Below, piece after piece: positions 11,460 through 22,912 of a stretch of 64,000 nt of DNA. A program made the translations under genes and the position numbers. Under the pieces are notes generated by a model. It had not been told where the DNA came from and did not search any database. It saw only the letters and a list, made by a program, of their open reading frames with translations. Within the stretch, counting starts at the first letter, position 1, and each line of letters opens with the position of its first letter. The stretch lies in NCBI GenBank assembly GCA_002007465.1, contig LNAC01000755.1, positions 558,277 through 622,276 of the forward strand, in the 5' to 3' direction. Origin of the DNA: Ailurus styani (taxonomy: Eukaryota; Chordata; Mammalia; Carnivora; Ailuridae).

Positions 11460-11934
11460 CAGTACTGAGTCAGTCTGGGTTCAGTCAGGAAAACAGAAAC
11501 AGAAAATTTAGGTATTTCACATGGAGAGAATTCATATACAGAACTGGTTACAGAGGTGTTGGAAGGATGAAAGAGTAAGAGGGAGAAAGAGGAATAAATG
11601 ACTAAAGGAAGAAGGGGTGGTCCCTAGAGATAAGAAACACTAACACTTCTGGGTTAGAGCCCTGAGCGTGCACTATCTGCTGCCCCATGGGAGAAGCTGG
11701 CACTGTGGGAGAAGCTGGTGCTGTGGGGGAAACTGGTGTGGTGAGAAGAGGTGGCAGTTTGGGAAAAGTTGATGCTGTGGGAGAAGCTGGTACTTGGGAG
11801 AAGCTGGTGCTGTGGGAGAAGCCAGTGTGGTGAGAAAAGGTGGCAGTTTGGGATAAGTTGGTCCTGTGGGAGAAGCTGAGATTGCTAACTCTGGATCTAG
11901 GATGGGGCACCTTCTCATCCAGGATTGTAATTTC
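11460..11934. mobile_element. Possible LTR-like repeat carrying a minisatellite
   Basis: The text 'gtcaggaaaacagaaac', 'cacatggagagaattcatat' and 'gaactggttacagaggtg' recalls a family of old LTR-like repeats that I cannot name. A GAAGCTGGTGCT-type minisatellite is embedded in it and listed separately. Confidence in the family is low. Confidence 0.3.
11689..11880. repeat. Minisatellite, 15-18 bp unit with 89-bp higher-order period
   Basis: About ten variants of the unit 'gtgggagaagctggtgct' follow one another. A longer block containing 'tgtggtgagaa(g/a)aggtggcagtttggga' recurs with an 89-bp offset (for example 11737 and 11826), so units were amplified as a group. On the minus strand it reads as Pro/Thr/Ala/Ser-rich peptide. 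I regard that as a by-product. Confidence 0.85.
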
Positions 11935-12056
11935 TTTTTTTTCTTTTTTTAAGATTTTTTTTTTAAAACGTGATCTCTACACCCAACACGGGGCTCAAAC
12001 CCACAATTCCAAGATCAAGAGTTCTGCTCTGTCAACCAAGCCAGTCAGATGTCCCT
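11935..12056 (-). mobile_element. Short CAN-SINE variant
   Basis: An inverted A-tail (T run at 11935-11965) is followed by 'cccaacacggggctcaaacc', 'aagatcaagagttctgctct' and 'ccagtcagatgtccc'. This is a short carnivore SINE form lacking the CT-rich middle. Imperfect flanking repeats are aggattgtaattt (11921-11933) and aggactgcaactt (12057-12069). Confidence 0.85.
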
Positions 12057-12519
12057 AGGACTGCAACTTCTGATAAAGGTGTTCCCTCTGCAAGCACCAC
12101 TGAGGTCTATAATCACCCAGTCCCTGCTGCTACAACTGCCATCCTATCAGAGCAGATACTTTCCCCCTCCTGCCTGCTGAGCTCCTGCTCTGCCTCTTAT
12201 GTTAGATCCTATATTAGGACCTAGCACGGAGACAGTGGGCACAGAGCCTGGGAAATGCAGATCACTTGGGAACCCCAGAGCAGAGGTCAAGAGGGTGGCA
12301 TGGGCTGGGACCACAGGCTCTCGCCAGCACAGTCCACCTGGCTCATGCCCCACTGGCCTGCTTTCAGCTGTGCTGCTGGGACATCTTCTGCACTTCTTTA
12401 CTCAACTGCCTCCAGCTCACCCTTCATGTGTGGTTCACAGGCTGCTCTCTGGGGGCGGCTTTGCTAAGCCCACAGGTGTTACACTGTCTTGCACTGCTGG
12501 TTTCTGCACATCTTCCTCT
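12057..12519. other. Unique sequence, no gene seen
   Basis: No recognised repeat. GC content is moderate, with several overlapping chance frames of under 130 codons. Confidence 0.4.
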
Positions 12520-12625
12520 CTAGGGGTGAATTTCCTGAGAGCAGACAGTGTATCAGATTTAGTCCCAGGTCATGAACCCAGAGTATGTTGAGTATATGGG
12601 CGAATAAAGAATGAAGGAGTGACTG
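12520..12625 (+). mobile_element. L2-like LINE 3' end
   Basis: The stretch 'cctgagagcagacagtg', 'gtcccaggtcatgaacc', 'gaataaagaatgaagga' resembles the L2 3' end (a 'gagggcaggga...ctcaataaatgtttgttgaatgaa' pattern). It is very diverged. Confidence 0.4.
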
Positions 12626-13779
12626 TAGAGAATATATTGAAGGGCTTTTCTCTCTGGACAAAACCTTTCCATGCTTCCAAGATTCTAGAGACCACCTATC
12701 CACCAGTGTCCTTCATGTCTGGCCCCCACCCCTCGTGTTTAAAGATATGTAACTGGTACCATGTTGTCAGGGGCACATTCCGAACACCGTGGCATAACAC
12801 AGCTGCCTATTTATAGTCAAGGCTATTTAAAGTCAAGGGTTTATGGAAAAATTGTTATGTGTTTGAACAAATTTGGAAATTTTGGGTTTAAGCGCATTCA
12901 ACATGATTCTTTACCACAGCACTTCTCAGATTCTTAATTCACTAACATGACACTCCAGGAAGAGGACGTACCAGCCAAGTTCCCCAAACTTACATGGCCA
13001 CAAAGGTCTTTTCAGGGAACAGTGAGAAGATTGTGGTAACTGGTAAAATAATACTTTAAGTATATTTAATTGATCTATGTTTGAATAGGCAACACACACA
13101 CGGTACAAAATACAATAGACACAAACAGGTGTTCAGGAAAAATGTGTCTTTCTTTCCCACCTGCCCTTCTCTTATCCACCTGAGGTAACCATTGTCAGTG
13201 ACTTCATGGGTTTCCTCCCAGAATGAGGCATGGCTAGTGACCCAAGGGGGGGGGGTCCAAGAGGTCTGTGTGTATCCCAGCTGTCCCCCACTACTCCCAT
13301 TGCTGAAGATGAGCCCGCTGTGGTGGCTACTGCTGCTCTGGCTCTGTCCAGGCTGAACACACACTGCACCTCTTCACCTGCATTTCCAGAACCTGCCAGT
13401 ATTTCCCTGTTCTCTGGGTGACAGAGGGTCCTATGTCTCTGGCAGCAAGTTTAAGAGAACAGCATGGCTTCTCTAGGCACAGCTTCCTCTTGTATACTTC
13501 TCATGGCAGCCACTTGGAATGACCTCAGGGATGAAAAATATCAGAAACAGCCATAGGCTATGACTTTGAGTAGCCTTGGGATCTCTTTGTCCTTTGGAAG
13601 GAGGAGGGAGGAGTTTCTTGGTAGATATCCCAAGGACTACTTGAGATGTAGCATGCTCTTGACCAGGAGAGCCACCACATATTCTCCCTTCTTGATGGAA
13701 CAGACTCTCTCTGAAGGGGGTTGGAGTGATACCAAGCAGATAATGACAGGAGATGATAAGGAAGAGGGGGGATAGAATG
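12626..13779. other. Unique sequence, no gene seen
   Basis: No exon is recognised. Part of 13020-13220 (ctttcccacctgccc, tgaggtaaccattgtcag) faintly resembles an old LINE 3' UTR, but not enough to call. Confidence 0.35.
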
Positions 13780-14262
13780 TGTGTATTAGTTCTGTGTTGC
13801 TGCCTAACCAATCAGAGCCAAGCCTGGCTGCTTAAACCAACACACTTTTATTATCTTCTATAGTTTCCAGGGTCAGAAATCTGCAAAGTTCTTGTCCCAC
13901 TTCTTTCCAAGATGTGGTCAAGATGTCAACCAGGGTTGCAACCATGTGAAGGCTTGACTGGGGCTGGAGGGTCTGCTGCCAATGCTACTCACGTGATTGT
14001 TGACTGGAGGCCTTAGCTGAGTATATTTCTCCATGGGGCTGTCAAGGGTCTTCCTGACATGGTAGCTGGCTTCCACCAGAGCGAGTGATCCAAGAGAGAC
14101 TAAGCATGGAGGGAGCCACAGTACTTTTTATGACCTGTCTCCAGAATCATACACAGTCCCTTCTGCTACATTCCGTTTGTTAATAGCAGGTTGCTAAGCA
14201 CAGTCCACACTCAAGGAGAAGGGGATTCAGGCTGTGCAGTCTAATGGGAAGAATAGCAGAGA
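13780..14262 (-). mobile_element. MLT1-type LTR (ERVL-MaLR), inverted
   Basis: The plus strand shows the inverse of an MLT1B/C/D-like LTR. Landmarks are 'tgtgtattagttctgtgttgc', 'gctgcttaaaccaacacac', 'tttattatcttctatag', 'gaaggcttgactggggctgg', 'actcacgtgattgttgac', 'gcttccaccagagcgag' and 'cagtccacactcaagg'. It is a solo LTR with no internal sequence. Confidence 0.8.
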
Positions 14263-14456
14263 ATTTGTGGACATATTTTAAATATGTCTTCAGTGGGGGC
14301 AGAGGACCAAGCATGGGGCCAAGGAACAACTGATCCATTACTAATAGTCCCTATCATCTTGGCAAGTCACTTACTTTCTGGGCTTCAGTCTGTCCCAGGC
14401 TATTTGGAGATGGTGACATCATATTCTTTTGGAGGGCCAGTGGCTCAACATTACAG

Positions 14457-14622
14457 GGAGGCTGAGAGCAACAGAGTCAAGGGTATTGGCTTTGGAATCA
14501 AGTCCCTGCTGCACCACTTCCTCTCTCTGAGCCTTGGTTTTCTCATCTGTATCATTACCTGCCTCCCAGAGTGGTGGTGAAATGAATAGAGGCATGTATG
14601 TACAGAGAGCTGGGCCCAGCTG
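14457..14622 (+). mobile_element. MIR SINE
   Basis: It shows the MIR core order: 'gagtcaagggtattggctttggaatc', then 'tccctgctgcaccacttcc', 'ctgagccttggttttctcatctgta' and 'tggtggtgaaatgaatagagg'. It is an old and moderately diverged copy. Confidence 0.75.
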
Positions 14623-16724
14623 AGCCTAAACTGAGGAAGTTTAGAGGCATCTATCTGCTGGAGAAGCCAAGATGTATGAGAGATCTCCTTGTATGATGCA
14701 ATCAATGAAGAACAAGCTGCAGGAAAATGTTCCTACCTTCCATCACCTGCAGGTTCTGTGACCCATAGGAAGCTGACCTCCACCTTCATTGTTTTCCCCA
14801 GCTGGGCTGCATTCTAGGGTCATGACCAAGATTTTGCATCTGGGTGAAGTATTCAGATACTCCTGTGATTAAAACTATCACCCCAGATGAAAGCCAAGAG
14901 CATCCTTCATTCATCATGGTCCCCACTGCTTTGTATTATGTATTATGTGGGCACGTGGTCTGGCTCAAGCTTAGGGACCATGGAAGCCACATTTAGAGAG
15001 CACATGGAAACTGGGGTCCCACTTTTGGGGAGAATGCCCAGCTCAGGACTGCATGCCCCAGCCTGAGAATCAAAGTTTTGTGGCATTATATGAAGTCTGA
15101 AAAACTTGCTAGTAAAATACCAACTGGTAATCAATTATTAACCCAGCCTTACTGGGCTCCCAATTTCATAAGGCCTTAGAATTTTTTCTGGAAGAGGAGT
15201 GGATGTTAGTGGGAAGAAGTTCTTCCAGGCACTAGTAAGGCTCTTGCTTCTCTGACAGCCAGCTCTTGGTCTGGGGGCTTTCTCAGAAGCAGTTTTGGAA
15301 GCACAAGGTATGGGTTCATTACTGGTGGAGACTAGAAACGTGTGCAAGAAGCTTCTCTTGAAGATGCGCAATTGTGCTCAGATCTTCTTGGGAGAATTCC
15401 CACCAGAGAGGCTGGACTCCCTTTGAACCTCCCAGGAACTGAATTGACCTTCTCATGGAGAACAGTTGGCTTGAAAGTATGGCTTGTCCATTGCACGAGG
15501 GCAGATACTCTGAGGTTTGTGTGACCCCTCCCAGACCAAGCAGCACACCTCCTGTGAGGGAGAAGAACATGGAACAGCCTGAAAATTCCTCTTTTCTTAG
15601 AAGCATGCCATTTTGCTTTTACTGTTTTTAAAGGAGAATAGGGAGAAACCCACATCTCAGGGCTTCATTGAACCCAAGGCTTGAAGTTGCCTGTCACCAT
15701 GGGGCATAACCTCTGCCCAGAAGGAGCAGAGACAGGTGAGACACTTCTTTCTCTTAGGACCCTGAGGCAGGCTGTGGGTGTAGGTGGACCCTCTGCCAGT
15801 TGGGCCCCAGACTACATGAGTGGTTCTGGTCCTGAGCACAGGATGGAGCTGAGGGTTAGAGAATCCCACTTTCATGCAGAAGGCAGGGTAGTGTGGCCTG
15901 GATCTAGGTGGTACTGGCACACCAGTGGTTACAGGAAAATAGAGAAAACCATACCCTGTGCCTGTCTCTTGGCATTCTCTGAACTCTGTCTCACTGAATG
16001 AACAGAGAAGTCCACTTTGATATGTCAGACCTAGAAGGCGGTCACAGGGGGTACAGAATCGGCCAGAATCATAGGGAAAGAAGCACTGGCATCCAAGTGA
16101 GACCTGGTGGGTTCAGCATCCCAACCATAGAACCCCATGTGGGGCTGGAAAAGGGAGGAGGGTGCTGGGCTCTGCTGGATTTCAGAACCACAGCCATTCA
16201 GGGGGTGGTCTGGCCACACAAGACGTTCCACCAGGGGGCAGAATAGCAAAGCTGAAAGATTGATGCACCATTGGACCAAGTCCTTGCCAGACCAACTTAG
16301 GATCAGGTAACTTGAAACACCTTGGGTTGTAGGGACTGATGGTACTGTTGGAGAACAAATCAGAGCTGGGAAGAAGAGTAGGGCATCTGCTGGCCATTGG
16401 AACAAGATCAAATATGGCAACACAGCTCAGAGCCTACAATGCAGGCTTGGGATGGGGAGAAAAGAGGCTGCAGGTTTCCCTTGGTTTCTTAATATCAAAT
16501 GCCTCGCATGGGAGGGCAGGAACCATACACCCAACAGAGGCCTCCCAGCAGCCTGGAACTCTGGGTAGAGACTGCATGTCCTAATTTCCTTCTTTCCTGC
16601 TGGTAGATCACAGGGCTGACAGCTGTGGTTGTTTTACCAGGTCTAGAATTCTGTAGACCCCAACATGAGTGGGGCAAATTAAAGCCACAACTTGGGGAAG
16701 GGTGGTTTAGACAGCTTTGGTTGT
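14623..16724. other. Unique block, no gene seen
   Basis: About 2.1 kb without a recognised repeat. Chance frames of up to 130 codons lie on both strands. It contains the best CTCF-type motif of the window, listed separately. The sequence style around 15100-16500 could be part of an unfamiliar carnivore LTR retrovirus relic, but I find no pol, gag or env motif. Confidence 0.4.
16228..16241 (+). promoter_or_regulatory. Strong CTCF-type core motif
   Basis: CCACCAGGGGGCAG matches the mammalian CTCF core essentially base for base. The core is known to be bound by CTCF zinc fingers 4-7 and to mark insulators and loop anchors. The site lies in unique sequence about 700 bp from the next CAN-SINE, so it does not appear SINE-borne. 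Actual occupancy cannot be read from sequence. Confidence 0.6.
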
Positions 16725-16880
16725 TGTACTGGTTATCTCTTGCTGCATGACAAACCACCCCAAAGCAGTGGCATAAAATAAAAAATATCAGGTATTTGGC
16801 TACTGAAGCTGGGAGTGGATTAGGCTCAGCCAGTCATCCTGAGGCTTCTGCTGATGGCTGCCTATGTGAACAACAAATAT
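16725..16880 (-). mobile_element. MLT1-type LTR fragment, inverted
   Basis: 'tgtactggttatctcttgc', 'tgacaaaccaccccaaagc' and 'agtggcataaaataaaa' are the inverse of an MLT1 LTR 3' end. It stops after 'cctgaggcttctgctgatgg', so only about 150 bp remain. Confidence 0.65.
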
Positions 16881-16955
16881 TCCAGTTTTTCTAGACAGGC
16901 TAGAAAAGCAATTTTTAAAAACTTGAAATCTAGTTTTTAACTAATTAAAAAACTG

Positions 16956-17164
16956 CGGGGGCACCTGGGTGGTTCAGTCAGTTGAGTGTCTGCCTTTGGC
17001 TCAGGTCATGACCCTGGGATCCTGGGATCGAGCCCCACACTGGGCTCCCTGCTCAGCACAGAGTCTGCTTCTCCCTCTCTCTCTGACCCTCCCTCCTGCT
17101 CGTACTCTCACTTGCTCTCTCTCTCTCTCAAATGAATAAACAAGAAATCTTAAAAAAAATAAAA
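16956..17164 (+). mobile_element. CAN-SINE
   Basis: A head 'gggggcacctgggtgg' is followed by a tRNA-like body (ttggctcaggtcatgaccc), a CT-rich tract and a tail with 'aatgaataaacaagaaatct' plus an A run. I could not identify a convincing target-site duplication, which suggests an older copy. Confidence 0.93.
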
Positions 17165-17279
17165 TATGCAGGAGCAAAACCTGCAGAGTCAAAGTGAAAA
17201 GTTTTAATAGTAACATCTCAAATGGATAGGTGAGTGTCAGGGTGTTAGGTAATGGTTTTAACCAAGCCTGTGAATTTCT

Positions 17280-17734
17280 TCATCATCATCATCACCATCA
17301 TCACCATCACTATCATCATCATCATAATTATTAACACCATCATCACTACACTATCATCACCATCACCACCATCATCATTGTCACTGCCGTCATCATGACC
17401 ATCATCCATCATCATCACCATTATGATCACTACCACCATCATCATCACTACCATCATCATCACCATCACCACCATCACCACTATGAGTACCATGATCACC
17501 ATTACCACCACCATCACCATCATTACCATTGTCATCACCATCACCATCACTACCATTGTCACCACAATCACCATCTCCATCATCACCATCACCACCACCA
17601 TCACTATCATTGTCATCACCATCACCATCATTACTACCATTACCATCACTACCATCATCACCACCCCCATCATCACCATCATTACCACCACCATCACCAT
17701 CACCATCATCATCATTGCCACTACCATCATTACC
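17280..17734. repeat. CAT/CAC trinucleotide array, about 455 bp
   Basis: An interrupted array of CAT, CAC, CAA and TAC triplets stays nearly in phase for about 150 triplets, with local 6- and 12-mers such as 'catcaccatcac'. Read as protein it gives poly-His/Tyr on plus and poly-Met/Val on minus. Open frames of 156 and 191 codons therefore span it, but they are artefacts of a stop-poor repeat. Confidence 0.95.
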
Positions 17735-18949
17735 CCATAATAATGATATCCCATCTTAACTTCAGAAGGACAGTTCCTGCTTGTGCCATATCTACTATCC
17801 TCCACGGCCCTGGAGAGCATTCATGGACCCCAGTGGTCTCTGTGAGGCCCATATCAGCCACATGATGAAAGGCTCAGAGAGAGACACCAGAGAGCGAATC
17901 AATCCTGTCCATACTGACCCTGAGGTACCAAGCATCTGCTATGTGGCAGGCCAGGGGTATGCTCTGTACCTTCCTCCTCCAGGCCTCTGCTGGTCCCAAA
18001 AGCCAATACCCTTTCTTTGTCTTGTTGCCTTGCTATCTGGAGGACCTGGTCTTCTTTCTCTGCCTTGTTCTACTTGCTCCTCCCCCCTTTCAGTTTCCCT
18101 CCCAGCAACTGCCTTAGTGGATGCCCAAAACATTTTCATTAAACAAGCAAATGTCCCTTGCATATGTGTGATTCCCACAAAATAGGCATCAGGCGGTTGT
18201 TTGGCCACTGGTCTTCCTTCTCTCAGCCCAGTGGTGCCACCATCAGTCCCCTTCATTATGACAAGGGTTAAGGGCACTCATGACACATGCAAGGCAATTC
18301 TGTGAAGGAGCCTATCCATGGCACTCTTCAGAGGGGACCATGGCATGAGGTCATATTACATGTCATGGATTGTCAAGTTCGACATGACCCAAACAGACTC
18401 AGTGTTCTCAACTGTAGAATGGTTTGTTTGGATTTTTAAATGCAGTAATACATTTAAAATTTATATTTATCCTCTACAAAGTGCTAGACAGACTAGAAGT
18501 CATATTTTTCTTTCTTAGTGTGATGGGGAGGGAAACTGAGGCCCTGGAGGGAGAAAGAAGACACAATCTTATCCCCATTTTCCTGATGACTTGCTTTGAG
18601 AACTTGGAGCTGCCTTGAGCTTTTCCAGAGCACAGATTTCTTGATTGTACAATGAGGGCATTGCATGGAAAGCATCTAGTGTTCCTCTTAGATACAAGGT
18701 CGTGCCACCATCCTACTGACACTTCCCTAGCAAAGCCTGCGATGCTGGACCTTGGTGGCATCTTGAGGACTCACCAGTACAGATTTTCCTTCACTAAATT
18801 GCAGTGGATGCAGCCCCCAAACTAAGCAGGGACCACAGAGTCCAGCCCAAGATGAAAGAGCAAGTAATCATAGAAATTGTCATAGATAACCTGTAGCCAG
18901 TCTAATGTGGCATGTGTGTGATGAGTACGGACATGTCATATCACTTTAC
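17735..18949. other. Unique sequence, no gene seen
   Basis: No recognised repeat in about 1.2 kb. A short MIR-like piece (ggaaactgaggccctggagg, near 18531) may be part of an old inverted MIR, too short to call. Confidence 0.4.
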
Positions 18950-19115
18950 AACATACCCAAATTGTTACATACATCTTATGAGAACAAGGTAAGGTAAATA
19001 TGGAGGCAATGTTCACTTTGCAGATGAAAAAAAGGGACCTTCAAAACAATTAAAGGCCATCCTGAGACCACACAGGCAATTATGGTACAGCTGGACCCTG
19101 ACTCCCCATTCTGTT
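18950..19115 (-). mobile_element. MIR-like SINE, inverted
   Basis: The plus strand shows the inverse MIR pattern: 'tttgcagatgaaaaaaaggg', 'ccatcctgagaccacacagg' and 'gctggaccctgactccccattctg'. This corresponds to the usual 'cagatgaggaaactgagg...cacacagctag...ggacc' order. Confidence 0.55.
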
Positions 19116-19496
19116 TTGTTGTGATATAGGCAGTCAGCAAGGGCAGGAAGGTGAGGGGTGACTAGAAGACATTTTTTGCCTTCTTAGTCAGGGCCTAAAG
19201 CCACATTCTCTAGAATGTTACTTCTTTCTCATCCTGCACACAAGGGAGAACTCATTAATAGCTATCAGTCCCTCACATCCTACTGAGAATGAAATCTCCA
19301 TATGCATTTGACCATGACTAGGTAGTGAGGTTGTATAGAAAGGAGGGAAGGATGCTGCTGAAGCATGAATCATTGTCCAAGAAGGGCGAAGTAGGTAGTC
19401 TACTGAAGTAAACAGGGTAGAGCCAAGAAAGGAAGACACGAAAAATTGCTCATCAATATTCCTTGTATAAGAACACAGTTTAGTCTTATACTTTTA

Positions 19497-19692
19497 TGGG
19501 GTGAAATGTATGCCCCCTACAATTCATATGTTGAAATCCTAACCCTCAGTACCCCAGAATGTGATTGTATTTGGAGATAGAGCTTTTAAGAGGTAATTAA
19601 GGTAAAACAAGGCCACTAGGGTAGGCCCTAATCACATTTGACTGGTATCCTTATAAGAAGAGGAGATTAGGACACAGACAGGCATAGAGAAA
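19497..19692 (+). mobile_element. MLT1A-type LTR, 5' half
   Basis: 'ggtgaaatgtatgccccc', 'aattcatatgttgaaatcc', 'gtgattgtatttggagatag' and 'ggtatccttataagaagagg' match the first half of an MLT1A-like LTR. The 3' half is missing after about 19692. The same family occurs in fuller form at 6934-7301. Confidence 0.8.
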
Positions 19693-21344
19693 GTCTGGGA
19701 TGGTCTTACTGAATAGAAAATTTCCCCAAGAAGGGCCATACTTTAAAATATTGGCATTGCCAATATGTGTGTACTCTGATGACAGAACTGAGAGAAGAGT
19801 TCAGCACCCCGACCCATGTCCTTCTCATGCAACAGGTAAGACAAATTTATCTTTACCTGACCATGATCTAAGACTCCTTCTGTGTCGACAGAGAATCCTC
19901 CATGGTGGGAATTTGCAGGGAGGTGACTTCGGAAAGCCAAAGTACCAAGACCATCATTCCTCACTTCCCCACCTACCCAGCAGGGCATAGACCAGTCACC
20001 TGGGTTCAGGTATCTGGATGGTCCTGCATGGGCTTTGACTCACAGTGAGAGGTGATATCATAAAGGAATGGCAAGAATTTATGCACAGAGAGGGCAGTGG
20101 GCTGCTCCAGAAGCAGCACCACCCCAACTGGCCATTCTGGTGGTGTGGCTGTGAACATGGTTCCTGCTCCAATGCCCCCTTGGTTCTTGGGTGTTTGCCA
20201 AGCTTGGTTCTTCAACCTTACTGCTCAATGTCCTTCTAGTAAAGGCCCCTTCTGCTGAGTCATCCCAGTTGGTTTGTATTGCCTGACACCAGGCTTTAGT
20301 TATTAGTCTGGAGCCAGGAGGGGAGGTGGAGCTAGTTCCCAAGGAGAGCCACCATGGTCTTTAAAAGGCACTTGCTTCATGTGAGGCCTATGCAGTCTTC
20401 AAGCAATGGATGGGGGCTCTATCTTCAACAAATGGGAGTGAAACCCTAGAGATACCTGTGTTCAGGGGAATCTGGGGCTCAAACCCCTCAAGTTCAAACA
20501 TCCCTATCCCAAGTGTCAGGGCCCCAGCCCTTCCCCTGGCCCCTGACTTTTGCTGACATGCTCAGGGAGGAGAGGAATTATACACCAAGGGAGCTCTTGA
20601 ACCTGCCTAATGTGTACTAGCAGGAATGAGAGTGTGGCTAGGAGTCGATCCTGAGGGTGCTAGACTAAGCCAGACAGTAAAATAAGCTGGATAAGAGAGA
20701 TTTGTTGATATGAGGGCATTCAGTCATAGCCCAGAGTATAACATTGAGGAACATGCCCTAGGATGATTCCCTCTGCGTTGGCTCCTGGAAACTTGAAAAG
20801 AAGCAATGGCCCACTTTTAAAGAGAGCAGTGATGGAGAAACAATGCCAGAACTTTCGAGCCAGATTGTGGAGGAAGGGTCAAAAGGTTCAGAGAAGTAGC
20901 CTCTAAGAATTGGTCTGCTCTATGAGACTGGAAAACCCAGCGTCTCCTTGGGAATGCTGGAGGACACTCTCCAAGGTGATAAGGCATTCGTGGTGAGGGG
21001 AGCACTAACATACTTGAGAAGCTTAGTGGTGGCTGTCCTCTCCAGGCCAGGCTGAAGCTAGGAAACGCTGTTATACAGCAGGGCTTCCAGGAGCAGCGTG
21101 GATGAAAACCCTGGGATAGCAAAGGCCGATGGCAGCACTGAGCTGCAGCACTTGCTACTTAGAGGTGGTTGTAGTTACCATAATTACCACAATGGGCTGT
21201 AAGGTCAGAATGAGGCGGGGAAGGAGTGAGTGTTCTAATTTTCAGAGACACAGGGAATGGATATGGTCTGTTGAACAAGATGTTCCTAGGGGTAAAATAG
21301 ATGGGCACTGCTTAACAAACATAATCAAAAAGATTGTGACTATA
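19693..21344. other. Unique block, no gene seen
   Basis: About 1.65 kb with no recognised repeat and only short overlapping chance frames. No splice-site and frame combination stands out. Confidence 0.4.
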
Positions 21345-22003
21345 TTCATAGCCAAAGGTCCATCAGTTGATAAACGGATAGACAAACATGGCACATCCAT
21401 ACAGTGGAATATTATTCGGCCATCAAAAGGAATGATGCTTGGACACTTGCTACAACATGGATGAACCTCAGAAACATCTTGCTGAGTGAGAGAGGTCTGT
21501 CTTGAAAGGTCACTTATTGTATGATTCCATTTGTATGAAATGTCCAGTATTCTGGCAAATGCAGAGACAAGTAGATTAATAGTTGCTGGCGGGGGGGTGG
21601 AGGTGGTGATAAGGGATGAATTGAGCCTGACTGCTAAGAGGTACAGGTTTCTTTCTGGGGTGATAGAAATGTGCTAGAGTTAGATAGTGCTCATGGTTAC
21701 ATAACCTTGTGTGTATACTAAAAACCACTGAATTGTATACTTAAAAAATACTTTATAATTATTTGAAAGAGAGAGAGAGAGTGAGTGAGAGAGCACAAGT
21801 GGGGGAAGAGGCAGAGGGTGAGGGAGAAGCAGACTCCCCTGCTGAGCAGGGAGCCCGATGCGGGGCTCGATCCCAGGACTGCAAGATCATGACCTGAGCT
21901 GAAGGCAGAGACTTAACCAACTGAACCAGCCAGGGACCCCAGAATCATATACTTTAAAGCAGTGAATTTCGTGTTATATGAATTGTAACTCAAAAAAAGG
22001 ATG
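21345..22003 (+). mobile_element. L1M 3' end, split by a SINE
   Basis: Sense L1 3' sequence: 'ccatcagttgataaacgg', 'cagtggaatattattcggcc', 'catggatgaacctcagaaac', 'ttgtatgattccatttgtatg', 'aaaccactgaattgtatac'. A CAN-SINE (21741-21941) interrupts it just before the end, after which 'actttaaagcagtgaatttc' and 'gaattgtaactcaaaaaaa' complete the 3' UTR. The copy is 5'-truncated. Confidence 0.85.
21741..21941 (-). mobile_element. CAN-SINE inside L1
   Basis: The inverted tail lies at the left and the inverted head 'tgaaccagccagggacccca' at the right. A diverged target-site duplication flanks it: gaattgtatactt (21730-21742) and gaatcatatactt (21942-21954). The body has the older 'gcacaagtgggggaagaggcagagggtgagggagaagcaga' style. 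Confidence 0.93.
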
Positions 22004-22659
22004 TATTCACAGAAAACTATGGTAAATCATATCCTTTGCCCATTTTCCACACCTGAGCCAGTCTTCAGACGCAGAATCCATTGACTAAAGAGGATACTGA
22101 GCCCAGCAAGGAAGAACTCTGCAAGGCCATGGTGAGGGCCATACAGCAGGGATTCTTCTGGTCTGTCTCTGAAAGAACCTGAGATGTTCTACTTAGATAA
22201 CCACACTTTGAAAAAGGGAATTAGCCAGATTTTCAAGGGCAGTTGCTATGGTCCAAGCTGATACTGGTATTCAAAGTGCCATTATGCCCTTCCTGGTAGG
22301 ACATCAGGTAACAAATGTATTCCTGGCCCAGACCCATCTCATAGTGGCACAAGGCACTGGGGAATCTCCACTGCTTCGTCAAGAGCCTGGAAGGGGTTCA
22401 AGGACAAGAAGGCCTGGGGAAGAGGCATGTGGTTGGACATAGAGTGGCCATAGAACACAAGGATCTTTGTAACTCAGGAGAGGCATGAAATCACCAAGTG
22501 GACAGAATTTGACCAGTGGATGTGCTCGTGAGTGCTCATGCAGTAGAGGATGGAAAATGGAGGGAGAAGCTACAGGGGGCCATGCATGGCTCACATCTCA
22601 ATTTTGATAGAATCTTTTATCATTACTCTCATTTCTTTTCATGATACCATAAAGAATGT
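22004..22659. other. Unique sequence, no gene seen
   Basis: No recognised repeat, and only short chance frames. Confidence 0.35.
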
Positions 22660-22912
22660 GTAGTGATACTGATTCCCTTCTCATGTACCTGTTGGCCATG
22701 TGTACATCTTCTTTAGAAAAATGTGCATTCAGGTCCTTTGCCTATTTTTAAAACTGAATTTCTGTGGTGTTGAGTTATGTGTGTATATTTCACATGTTAA
22801 CACCTTCTAGATATATGCTTTGCCAGTATTTTCTCCCATTTCATATGTTGCCTTTTCCTTTAGTTGGCTTTTTTCCTTGGCTGTGCAGAAGCTTTTTTAT
22901 TATTTTATTTTT
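22660..22912 (-). mobile_element. L1 ORF2/3' fragment, inverted
   Basis: 'catgtacctgttggccatg', 'aaaaatgtgcattcagg' and 'ttctcccatttcatatg' are the inverse of the L1 region just upstream of ORF2's end. It ends in a T-rich run at about 22893-22935, which looks like the inverted poly-A tail of the next L1. This suggests one L1 inserted beside or into the other. Confidence 0.7.

Noticed and set aside
11689..11880. CRISPR-like array
   Set aside because: Units are adjacent and vary, without regular unique spacers. The context is mammalian, so it is a minisatellite.
17245..17865. Open frames of 156 (plus) and 191 (minus) codons
   Set aside because: They translate the CAT/CAC triplet array into poly-His/Tyr and poly-Met/Val. 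This is repeat composition, not a gene.
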